Positions 1 through 6,960 of a stretch of 12,110 nt of DNA are shown in pieces. Each line of letters starts with the position of its first letter. Position 1 is the first letter of the stretch. The notes beneath the pieces are model-generated. The model saw only the letters and a program-made list of their open reading frames with translations, was not told where the DNA came from and made no database searches. Position numbers and translations under genes: made by a program. Source of the stretch: Pseudomonadota bacterium (GTDB lineage: Bacteria; Myxococcota; Bradymonadia; UBA4248); NCBI GenBank assembly GCA_017629415.1, contig JAGBXG010000149.1, forward strand, positions 1-12,110, given 5' to 3'.

Positions 1-709
1 CCGGCACACCTTCAGGCAATGCACGCCGGGTCCAATCTAACACGAGGTATTGCGGCAGCTGGGCAGAACCGCTTGTTTGCATTGACCACTCTGCCGAAAC
101 CCAAGCTTTTAACGCGCGTGATTGGGCTTCAGCCGGCAAATGAGGCCAATGATAAATCAACGCCGCATCCCGGTCTGGGGTCGGTTCCATCGCCGCCAGT
201 TTTGCGATGACTTCAGTATCTGCTGCTTGCGCGACTAAACCGAAAACATCATTATCTTCTAAATGGGGTTCAAGCACACGCATGGCTTCTTTGCCAAATT
301 CTGTTGTTTTCCAAGCCGAAACATGTGCAGATAAATAGCCAATCGCCTGTTTTTTTAAAGCGCGGTTTTCTGTGACTTCGTCTAAGGCACGTTGGGCACG
401 AATTTCATAAAACGGCTGTTCGGCACCATAAAATGCTGCTCCAAATTGTGTATAGGCCGCGTCACGCCGGGCAGATACCCAGGCAAATTTCTCCACACAC
501 CCCGGCTGAGCTTCCATTTGGGCAATGATTTGTGCCTGTTCTGGGGCACTAAGCGACTGAAAATGTGTTTCAAATGCGGGTTCTTGTCCGTGACATGCCC
601 GTTTGACGCATGATGGACACAAGGGATCATCCTGAAATGTCGTCTGCGGTTCACAAGCCGACAAAAGGCATGCACCGCAAAAAACCGCGAGATATCGATA
701 ATATTTCAT
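1..709 (-). CDS. Secreted lipoprotein, unknown function, partial (3' end outside window)
   Basis: An open frame starts at the ATG at 709-707 and continues without a stop for 236 codons to the window edge, so the C terminus is missing. Residues 1-18 form a lipoprotein signal (MKYYRYLAVFCG then ACLLSAC) with lipobox L16-S17-A18-C19. Cys19 would be lipidated and the protein held in the inner or outer membrane. Just after it lie C31, C34 and C39 (CPSC-x4-C), a possible disulfide or metal site. The rest is soluble, Ala/Glu-rich and probably helical, which would suit a repeat scaffold of TPR or HEAT type, but I recognise no family. The start lies 3 bp after the stop of the membrane protein gene at 713-1903, so the two are very likely co-transcribed and translationally coupled. 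The frame and signal peptide are clear; the function is unknown. Confidence 0.8.
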   Translation of the reverse strand, partial: MKYYRYLAVFCGACLLSACEPQTTFQDDPLCPSCVKRACHGQEPAFETHFQSLSAPEQAQIIAQMEAQPGCVEKFAWVSARRDAAYTQFGAAFYGAEQPFYEIRAQRALDEVTENRALKKQAIGYLSAHVSAWKTTEFGKEAMRVLEPHLEDNDVFGLVAQAADTEVIAKLAAMEPTPDRDAALIYHWPHLPAEAQSRALKAWVSAEWSMQTSGSAQLPQYLVLDWTRRALPEGVP

Positions 710-712
710 ACG

Positions 713-1903
713 TCAGGGAATATCCTTTGGAGCCGTTTCAGATTTGTCTGTGGCGTGGGTCATTTCAGCAGATTGGATGGCTTCAGTTTCAGAGATGTCA
801 ATGGCCTCTGCAGAAGTCGACGCTTCGGGCGGCAATAATTCTGCATCGGCAGATGTTTCGCCATCTTCAGCGGTAGTTTCTGTGATGCCTTCTGATACAT
901 GTTGGAGATTTTCCGCCGTTTCCGTTGTTTCCGCCGCCAATGCGGCTTTTACCTTCTTCTTTTCTGCTCTGAGTTTATGGTCTGCAGTATCTTCTGCTTT
1001 TTCTGCGATGATTTCAGCTTCTTTTCTCATTTTGGCATATACTTTTGACCAGCTGTCGAGCTTTTTGTAGTTTTTGCTTTCAATTTGCGTATCTTGTGCA
1101 ATGTCCAAGTATCCGCAAACGATTTTGGTCAAAATCCATGAATCGATAAAAGCAAAGTGGCAAGTCATCACGAGGAAGAAAGACACGCCCAGCCATGGCC
1201 AAAAGCTCACACTTAAACTTTGAGCAACGGCCCATCCGGGCAAGAAGAACAGTGCCATCAGCAAAACCCAAATCAAAATAACGATCAGGCTGAGCTTGAG
1301 TGCCTGTTTTCTGAATCGATCCCAATTCTGCGCAAGTATGGTCAATGCATCGACACAAGCCGCATGCACTTCATAATCTTTTCTGCGCAGCGCATAGGTC
1401 ATGCAGCATTCATCCATGCAGGAAAGGGCCGGATAACTGAGAACAGACAGAAATAATCTTCCAAAACCCGTTTCCGGCATATCCGAATGCAGCGAAAATC
1501 CGCGAGAAATCACGCGCACGATTTGGGTAATGGCCAGCATTAAATTCCGCGCCATGACGTGATATTGACGATTGGATTGAAATCGTGCTTTTAATACTGT
1601 CTTAGAAAACTCAACAGGATTTGAGGGAATATCCTGACCGCCGTGTGCGCGTTCCACAATGGCCAGTTGTCCGAGTTTGATGCTGTATCCAATTCGGCTC
1701 ATCATTCCATAATAGATACCGATAGCTATCAAAAACGCCGCACATCCAATGGCGATTGAAGTCAGCATATCGAGCTGTACATGGGTTATCACCAGCCATG
1801 CCACGGCTCCGACAATCAGACAAACAAAAACAGTGACCAAGCCGAGACCGAGTTTCATCCAGCTGAAAATCATCGTTTTACGATAAATTGTGCCAGGCTT
1901 CAT
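713..1903 (-). CDS. Four-helix integral membrane protein with charged C-terminal tail, unknown function
   Basis: This 396-residue protein has four hydrophobic segments at about 17-41, 47-67, 203-225 and 233-256. They form two hairpins separated by a roughly 135-residue soluble loop that contains C162, C166 and C167. Residues 270-325 are Lys/Glu-rich and probably a coiled coil. Residues 325-396 are an acidic Thr/Ser/Ala/Glu-rich low-complexity tail, probably disordered. I do not recognise a named family; the paired-hairpin layout suggests a membrane scaffold more than a transporter. The ATG at 1903-1901 has a GGGA ribosome-binding site about 8 nt upstream. The gene overlaps nothing and is followed after 3 bp by a lipoprotein gene, so the pair may make an envelope complex (inference). 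Its upstream region contains the structured repeat at 1985-2138. Confidence 0.75.
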   Translation of the reverse strand: MKPGTIYRKTMIFSWMKLGLGLVTVFVCLIVGAVAWLVITHVQLDMLTSIAIGCAAFLIAIGIYYGMMSRIGYSIKLGQLAIVERAHGGQDIPSNPVEFSKTVLKARFQSNRQYHVMARNLMLAITQIVRVISRGFSLHSDMPETGFGRLFLSVLSYPALSCMDECCMTYALRRKDYEVHAACVDALTILAQNWDRFRKQALKLSLIVILIWVLLMALFFLPGWAVAQSLSVSFWPWLGVSFFLVMTCHFAFIDSWILTKIVCGYLDIAQDTQIESKNYKKLDSWSKVYAKMRKEAEIIAEKAEDTADHKLRAEKKKVKAALAAETTETAENLQHVSEGITETTAEDGETSADAELLPPEASTSAEAIDISETEAIQSAEMTHATDKSETAPKDIP

Positions 1904-1984
1904 AAAATATTCCCATCCATCATTAAGCGTTCATCGCATCATTTAACACATCCAATCATCGCGTTTATTCTGATTTTGATATTG

Positions 1985-2138
1985 AGGGGGGCAACGCCCC
2001 CTTCGGTGCTATTGGCGCGGCGTATTGAGCCTTTTAGGCGAAATAGCCGTGCCGGCAAGGCGTATGGGCGGCCGAAGGACGCACATAGCCGCGCCAATAC
2101 GCACCTACCCCCTTTGCGGGGACACCCCGCAACGCCCC
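1985..2138. repeat. Structured dispersed repeat, copy A
   Basis: The gene-free stretch 1904-2261 holds this element, the dnaK terminator, and a short leader for the 713-1903 gene. The element is built from nested palindromes. There is a G/C hairpin at about 1986-2001, and a long stem formed by 2005-2021 (GGTGCTATTGGCGCGGC) with 2088-2105, 17 bp with one bulged C. A third hairpin of the GCGGGG...CCCCGC type lies near 2116-2130. The reverse strand begins GGGGCGTTGCGGGG and later reads GGGGGTAGGTGCGTATT. The same blocks in the same order occur on the plus strand at 8678-8757. The loop of the long stem (2022-2087) is extra relative to that copy. It looks like a REP/MITE-type non-coding repeat; no transposase is visible. 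Confidence 0.65.
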
Positions 2139-2220
2139 GTGTTGCCTCAAATCTCAGGCGATGCCGAAAAATGTGTCAATATTTTTGCGGAACAGATGGT
2201 CTTCACATGTGATCGATATA

Positions 2221-2249
2221 AAAAATGCACCTTTTAGCGGTGCATTTTT
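2221..2249 (-). terminator. Rho-independent terminator of grpE-dnaK
   Basis: A perfect 11-bp stem (2221-2231 with 2239-2249) closes a 7-nt loop, 12 bp after the dnaK stop. On the minus strand the 3' arm reads GGTGCATTTTTT, giving the U-tract. The flanking A and T runs are symmetrical, so it may also stop transcription in the other direction. Confidence 0.88.
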
Positions 2250-2261
2250 GAGTGAAGCAGT

Positions 2262-4091
2262 TTAGGTCATTGCGCGGTAAGCGATTTCGGCAATGCTTTG
2301 CGCGAGATCTTCGAGACGCTGTTTGGTATCGACGACATCTTCTGTCAGCATCAGGGCTGGATCGTTTTCGAGGTAAGCTTTGTGATTTTCGAGTTCCTCG
2401 CGGATGCTGTCTGCGTCTTCCGGCGACAGATATTCGCCGAGCTGTTTCAAGGAACGTTCGGCCATATAGACGAGGCCTTTGGCTTCATTAATTTTGTCGA
2501 TACGTTCGTGCAATTCGACGTCGGCGGCGCGCTGTGCTTCAGCTTCATCGATCATGCCATTAATTTCATCTTCCGAAAGGCCGCCGGAGGCTTCAATTTT
2601 GATGTTGGCTTCGCGACCTGTTGTTTTTTCAACGGCAGAGACATGGACGATACCGGAAGCGTCAATTTTGAAGATGACTTCGATTTGCGGCATACCACGG
2701 AGAAGCGGCGGCAATCCCCACAGTTCAAATCTTGCCAGCGAGTGGTTTTCATCGGCCAAAGAACGCTCGCCTTGGAGGACGTGGACGTTGACCATTTCCT
2801 GGTAGTCGATGGTGGTTGAGAAAATTTCGGAAGCTTCGCAAGGAATCGGTGTATTGCGCGGAATGAGGGGCATGAAAACACCGCCCATTGTTTCGATACC
2901 GAGTGAAAGCGGCGTAACGTCCATGAGCATGACTTCCTGGAGATCGCCGTTGAGAACGCCGCCTTGAATGGAAGCGCCGATGGAGACGATTTCGTCGGGA
3001 TTGACTTCGGCATTGACGGGCAGATTGAAGAAGCTGGCCACGCGTTCGCGGACGAGCGGCATACGGGTCATACCGCCGACGAGGACGATTTGAGTGATAT
3101 CTTTGCGTGTAAGTTCGGCATCTTCGAGTGCCTGTTCACAGAACGGGAGGGTTTTTTCGACGAGATGACGGGTCAGATCTTCCAATTCTTTGCGCGTCAA
3201 TGTTCTTTCCATGTGAAGCGGTGCACCGTCTTTCATGGTCAGGAACGGCAGATTGATTTCTGTGGATTGCGCGTTGCTGAGTTCCTGTTTGGCGTATTCA
3301 GCGGCTTCTTTGACGCGGTAAATGGCGGCCATTTCGTGGGTTAAATCAACGCCATTTTCGTCTTTAAATTCTTTGATCAGCAGTTCGACGATAGCGTTGT
3401 CAAAGTCTTCGCCGCCGAGGAACGGATCGCCCAAAGTGGAAAGAACTTCGTACATGCCGTCGCCCAGGCGAAGGACGGAAATATCGAACGTACCGCCGCC
3501 CAAGTCGTAAACGACGATAGTTTCGGATTTATCTTCGCCAAAGCCGTAGCCGAGGGAAGCTGCCGTCGGTTCGTTGATGACGCGAAGGACATCGAGACCG
3601 GCGATACGGCCGGCATCGCGCGTGGCCTGACGCTGTGAGTCGTTAAAGTTGGCGGGGACAGTAATGACGGCCTGATCGACTTTTTCGCCGAGGTATTCTT
3701 CGGCAATTTCGCGCATTTGCGTGAGGATCATGGCTGAAATTTCTTGCGGACTGTATTCCTTGTCACCAATTTTGACACCGGGTGTTTTGCGTTCACCCGA
3801 ACCCATCGGCACGATTTCGTAGGGCACGAGCGATTTAATATGCTCGACTTCCGGATCATCGATGGTACGTCCAATGAGACGTTTGACAGCATAAATGGTG
3901 TTTTTTGGGTTTTTGGCTGCCTGACGGCGTGCCATTTGTCCGACCAAACGTTCTCCAGTAGCATTGAATGCAACAATGGAGGGTGTCGTACGAGAACCTT
4001 CGCGGTTTGAAATAACAACAACCTCATTGCCTTCCATGACGGAAACACATGAGTTTGTTGTGCCTAAGTCGATACCAATTACTCTTGACAT
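2262..4091 (-). CDS. dnaK: Chaperone protein DnaK (Hsp70)
   Basis: This cytoplasmic ATP-dependent chaperone binds exposed hydrophobic peptides and cycles with DnaJ and GrpE. The 609-residue product has every hallmark: phosphate-1 loop GIDLGTTNSCV (6-16), Lys70, NEPTAASLGYG (173-183), phosphate-2 DLGGGTFD (197-204), adenosine motif VGGMTRMPLV (338-347), interdomain linker VMLMDVTPLSLG (387-398), and a substrate-binding domain with HVLQGER (437-443). The helical lid runs from about 505 to the end. E. coli DnaK has about 638 residues; this one stops at AEIAYRAMT, right after the lid, so the usual disordered acidic tail is absent. The ATG at 4091-4089 lies 3 bp after the grpE stop with GGAG upstream. 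No dnaJ follows: a terminator comes directly after the gene. I saw no CIRCE or sigma-32-type promoter upstream of the pair. Confidence 0.97.
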   Translation of the reverse strand: MSRVIGIDLGTTNSCVSVMEGNEVVVISNREGSRTTPSIVAFNATGERLVGQMARRQAAKNPKNTIYAVKRLIGRTIDDPEVEHIKSLVPYEIVPMGSGERKTPGVKIGDKEYSPQEISAMILTQMREIAEEYLGEKVDQAVITVPANFNDSQRQATRDAGRIAGLDVLRVINEPTAASLGYGFGEDKSETIVVYDLGGGTFDISVLRLGDGMYEVLSTLGDPFLGGEDFDNAIVELLIKEFKDENGVDLTHEMAAIYRVKEAAEYAKQELSNAQSTEINLPFLTMKDGAPLHMERTLTRKELEDLTRHLVEKTLPFCEQALEDAELTRKDITQIVLVGGMTRMPLVRERVASFFNLPVNAEVNPDEIVSIGASIQGGVLNGDLQEVMLMDVTPLSLGIETMGGVFMPLIPRNTPIPCEASEIFSTTIDYQEMVNVHVLQGERSLADENHSLARFELWGLPPLLRGMPQIEVIFKIDASGIVHVSAVEKTTGREANIKIEASGGLSEDEINGMIDEAEAQRAADVELHERIDKINEAKGLVYMAERSLKQLGEYLSPEDADSIREELENHKAYLENDPALMLTEDVVDTKQRLEDLAQSIAEIAYRAMT

Positions 4092-4094
4092 ATC

Positions 4095-5048
4095 TTATTC
4101 TCCATCACCATCTTCATGCTGAGCAACAACTACGAGTGCCGGTCTGAGCACTCTGTCGTGCATGATATATCCTTTCAGATGTTCCTGAACAATTGAGTTA
4201 TGAGGCTTTTCGGCATCGATCACGCGAGAAAGCACGTCGTGGTATACGGGATCGAATTCGGCACCGAGGCTGTCATAAGGTGTGCACCCCTGTTTGCCCA
4301 AAGCGGCGATAAACAGTTTTGCGGTCATTTCAACGCCTTGCAAAAGCTGATCATAATCGTTGGACTGACGGGCATGGGTTAAAGCACGTTCGAGATTGTC
4401 CATCACGGACAGGAAACCCGTGACAATTTTTTCCTGAGCTTGATTTTTATTTTGCTCCTGATCGCGGGCCACACGTTTTTTATAGTTATCGAAGTCGGCA
4501 CTGACACGAATCATGCGATCGTTCAGTTGTTTGGCTAAAATCTTGAGCTGTTCGTTTTCCTGACGAACTTTTTCATGGGCATTGTGAACGGTATTCAGCT
4601 GTTGTTCAAGTTCAGCGACTTGAGTTTCCAGTTCGGTCACTTTTTCCTGTGAAGCTGCTGCCGGCGTGGGGTCATCTAAAATGACCTCAACATCTTCGAT
4701 ACAAAGGTTTTCGTCTGACAAGAGATTGTCGAAAGCGGCGACTGCCGAATCGATACTCAGATCATCGTCAGTCAGAACGATGACATTATCTTGTTTTTTA
4801 GTTTCTTCCTTCGGCTGAGATTCTGCTTCTGCTACAGATTCGGCTTTTTCAGCGTCCTTTGCAACTTCGGTCGCAGGTTCTGCTTTTTCAGTGCTTTTTG
4901 CGGTTTCTGTGACAGGTGTTGCAGATGCGGCGGCAGCTTCCTTGCGTGCTTTGGCTGCTATTTCCGCAAGCCCGGGAAATTGCGGTAATTTGGCTGTTTT
5001 GGCTGCAGGTTTGGGGGCATTTGCCGGCCTTTCTCTTTCTTTTTCCAC
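4095..5048 (-). CDS. grpE: GrpE, DnaK nucleotide exchange factor (5' end uncertain, frame broken)
   Basis: GrpE releases ADP from DnaK. From the GTG at 5048 the frame gives 317 residues. The conserved part starts with a coiled coil (about 136-178), followed by the core motif RVSADFDNYKKR (181-192), helices around MDNLERAL, and the C-terminal beta domain with LGAEFDPVYHDVLSRV (261-276), VQEHLKGY (287-294) and the DRVLRPALVVVAQ end. E. coli GrpE has about 197 residues. The extra N-terminal ~135 are Ala/Lys/Glu-rich low complexity plus an acidic stretch (DDDLSIDSAVAAFDNLL). The GTG start is poorly supported. The same frame stays open for 21 further codons up to a TGA at about 5116, and a better start (ATG 5203) lies in a different frame. 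Restoring one A in the A-run 5111-5115 would join them into about 369 residues. The conserved domain is intact, so function is probably kept. Confidence 0.9.
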   Translation of the reverse strand: MEKERERPANAPKPAAKTAKLPQFPGLAEIAAKARKEAAAASATPVTETAKSTEKAEPATEVAKDAEKAESVAEAESQPKEETKKQDNVIVLTDDDLSIDSAVAAFDNLLSDENLCIEDVEVILDDPTPAAASQEKVTELETQVAELEQQLNTVHNAHEKVRQENEQLKILAKQLNDRMIRVSADFDNYKKRVARDQEQNKNQAQEKIVTGFLSVMDNLERALTHARQSNDYDQLLQGVEMTAKLFIAALGKQGCTPYDSLGAEFDPVYHDVLSRVIDAEKPHNSIVQEHLKGYIMHDRVLRPALVVVAQHEDGDGE

Positions 5049-5110
5049 AACGGGAGCTTCTGTTTCTGCAGAGCTTTCTGTTGTGGCTGAAGGTTGAGCT
5101 TCTTCCTGCG

Positions 5111-5203
5111 TTTTTCAGCTGATTCAGCCGATTCAGATTTTTTTGCCTCAACCGCATTCACAGCATTGAGTGCGGCTTCCATTAAATCTTTGTGTGCATC
5201 CAT
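5111..5203 (-). other. Displaced N-terminal coding segment of grpE in another frame
   Basis: The ATG at 5203-5201 opens a 31-codon segment beginning MDAHKDLMEAALNAV and ending in an Ala/Glu/Ser/Lys-rich stretch like the start of the grpE frame. It is one base out of phase with grpE. In its own frame the segment runs on to 4958, but there the composition turns into Lys/Gln/Pro/Leu noise, whereas the grpE frame continues the Ala/Glu/Thr style. The switch point is the run of five A at 5115-5111 on the coding strand. A sixth A would give a seamless fusion. I therefore read it as the real grpE start, displaced by a base error, a true mutation or a frameshift. The 124 bp between here and the oxidoreductase gene (5204-5327) must hold any grpE promoter; I found no convincing -35/-10 pair there. 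Confidence 0.6.
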
Positions 5204-5327
5204 AATGTATACTCTTTGCAAAGAGGGGGGTATGTAAACCCTAAATCATGCGCGTAAATACTCTAGATTTGAAATTCATGCAATGTACACCATTCATGAT
5301 CGTCATATCCGTTTCAAAACCGTTGTT

Positions 5328-6617
5328 TTAATGATGTTCAAAAGCTGACCAGGCATTCAGCAGCAGCATATTGGCATTTTTCGGCTGTCCGGAGGCTGCA
5401 GCTTGCGATGTTGCAGGAACGGCAATGATTTGGATATCTGTTCGGCTGGTATGGATTTGTGCCACATCACAATCATAGATGACGGTGCCCCCTGGGACGA
5501 CGCACGGAAGAAAAGTGTCGAGCGCCGGCTGATTCATGGCAAACAGGATATTCGGATTTTTCACGATGGGTGAGCTGATGCGTTTTTTGTCAATGCGAAC
5601 AAAGCAATTGGCGACGCCACCGCGCATTTCGGGGCCATAAGATGGAATCCAGGTGGCTTCGAGTCCTGTTTCAAGGGCACATTTGGCAATTTGCCGGCCC
5701 AGTGTCATGACGCCTTGACCGCCGAACCCGGCACAACAAATCGAGGTCAGCTGTTCAATACCTTGCAGCCTGCCGGCTGATTGGAGGGATGTTTCGTATG
5801 TGATGGCTTCAAATACAGGTGCCGTATCATGTTCATGATATGGCTGTACTTGCCGCCGCATGCGGATCCATTCCGAGCGTGATGCGTCGCGGAAAATACC
5901 GGTTGGGAAAATTTGGGTCATTTCATGGGCTACGCGTTCTCTTGCTTCAGCTGGTGACAGATGCCAGTTGGATGGACACGGCGACAAAATTTCGACGAAA
6001 CTATATCCCACGCCATTGAGCTGATTTTCAATGGCATGGCGAATGCAGCGTTCGGCTTCGAGCAATTGTTTTTCGGAACCGATGGCCACGCGAGCAATGT
6101 AGGCCGGGCCTTCAAGCTGGGACAAAATTTCGCAAATTTTTAAAGGGGCACCATGATCGGCCAGGGTTCGGCCGGTCACCGATGTGGCAGTACGTTGTCC
6201 GAGCATTGTTGTGGGAGCCATTTGGCCGCCGGTCATGCCAAAATTGGCATTATTGACAAAAAAAACGGTCAGATTTTCTCCGCGATTGGCGGCATGTATG
6301 GCTTCAAGCAAACCGATAGAAGCTAAATCACCGTCCCCTTGGGATACAATGACCAGGGCGTCAGGATTTAATCTTTTGACGGCTGTGCCCACTGCACTGG
6401 CGCGTCCATGTGCCGACAAAACATGTGACACCGATAAATAAGAATCGGTCAATCCGCCGCAGCCTACCGGAGAAACCCAGATTGTTTTTTGTTCAGCTTT
6501 AAGAGCGGTTATTGCTTCATCGACAAACTTGAGGAGATTGCCGTGACCGCATCCAGGACAAAAATGCGTTTGTTCCGGTGTTTGATGCTTGCGGTATGTT
6601 TCTAAAAAAATCGTCAT
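5328..6617 (-). CDS. 2-oxoacid:ferredoxin oxidoreductase, fused beta and gamma subunits (VOR type)
   Basis: This enzyme class oxidatively decarboxylates 2-oxoacids (2-ketoisovalerate and relatives) to acyl-CoA with reduction of ferredoxin. Residues 1-250 are the thiamine-pyrophosphate beta subunit: HFCPGCGHG (18-26), TPP/Mg motif GDGDLASIG (94-102) through VNN (121-123), and GMTGGQMAPTTMLGQ (127-141), the wording of VorA/KorB-type subunits. C20, C23, C53 and C214 match the four cluster ligands of the family. Residues 290-429 are the gamma domain (AGFGGQGVMTLG at 296-307, PSYGPEMRGG at 325-334). Gamma domains are usually some 180 residues; here the frame ends about 30-40 early, just after NMLLLNAW. 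No alpha subunit or ferredoxin gene is adjacent. The ATG at 6617 has AGGA very close upstream, and an in-frame TAA lies four codons before it. Confidence 0.88.
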   Translation of the reverse strand: MTIFLETYRKHQTPEQTHFCPGCGHGNLLKFVDEAITALKAEQKTIWVSPVGCGGLTDSYLSVSHVLSAHGRASAVGTAVKRLNPDALVIVSQGDGDLASIGLLEAIHAANRGENLTVFFVNNANFGMTGGQMAPTTMLGQRTATSVTGRTLADHGAPLKICEILSQLEGPAYIARVAIGSEKQLLEAERCIRHAIENQLNGVGYSFVEILSPCPSNWHLSPAEARERVAHEMTQIFPTGIFRDASRSEWIRMRRQVQPYHEHDTAPVFEAITYETSLQSAGRLQGIEQLTSICCAGFGGQGVMTLGRQIAKCALETGLEATWIPSYGPEMRGGVANCFVRIDKKRISSPIVKNPNILFAMNQPALDTFLPCVVPGGTVIYDCDVAQIHTSRTDIQIIAVPATSQAAASGQPKNANMLLLNAWSAFEHH

Positions 6618-6960
6618 AATCCTGCTTTATTTTTGTGGGACTTGGCTTCACCGCATCTTGTGATGAGCTTCGTCTTTGGGGAACCCACAAGAGATGAATT
6701 TTGTGGGGTGGCCAGGTGTTTTTTACTGACGTTAAGAGGCGAAATGGGACCTGTGTTTTATTTCGCAAATCTTCATTATATATAAGAGGCAAATGACTGA
6801 CAAAAGAATGGGGGATGAGGTTTATTTTGTGGCGTGTGCATGAAAAAGCCACTCTCAAATCAATGAGTTGTGCAAAAACTTGTCACAATATGGAATTAAG
6901 TGATAGTAGACTTTGCCTTTTTTGTAAGGTGTAAAAACGATTTTTGCGGATTCGAATGGG
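6618..6960. other. Divergent intergenic region
   Basis: These 343 bp separate the minus-strand oxidoreductase gene from the plus-strand block, so both promoters should lie here. No convincing coding frame exists. Three related blocks TTTTGTGGG occur near 6630, 6685 (inverted, CCCACAA) and 6700; the latter two form a CCCACAA/TTGTGGG inverted repeat that could be an operator or a weak hairpin. A plausible plus-strand promoter is listed separately. Confidence 0.5.
6880..6907 (+). promoter_or_regulatory. Candidate sigma-70 promoter for the 6961-8655 genes
   Basis: TTGTCA (6880-6885) and GATAGT (6902-6907) are separated by 16 bp and match the -35 and -10 consensus at 5 and 4 of 6 positions. The start codon is about 54 bp downstream. 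This is inspection only; such matches also occur by chance. Confidence 0.35.

Noticed and set aside
744..1070. 108-codon plus-strand frame rich in Ser/Ala/Val
   Set aside because: Complement of the low-complexity acidic tail of the 713-1903 gene.
1781..2212. 143-codon plus-strand frame
   Set aside because: It begins antisense inside the membrane protein gene and runs through the structured repeat; the product is Arg/Pro-rich noise.
2298..2819. 173-codon plus-strand frame (and others opposite dnaK)
   Set aside because: Antisense shadow of dnaK, whose protein motifs leave no doubt about the real frame.
4958..5110. Separate small Lys/Gln/Pro-rich protein continuing the 5203 frame
   Set aside because: Composition changes abruptly at the A-run and the end overlaps grpE; a displaced grpE start explains it better.
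5204..5327. CIRCE or sigma-32 heat-shock promoter before grpE
   Set aside because: No TTAGCACTC/GAGTGCTAA pair and no convincing CTTGAA...CCCCAT spacing was found.
6517..6858. 113-codon minus-strand frame upstream of the oxidoreductase
   Set aside because: It overlaps the well-supported oxidoreductase start in another frame, and its sequence has no domain features.
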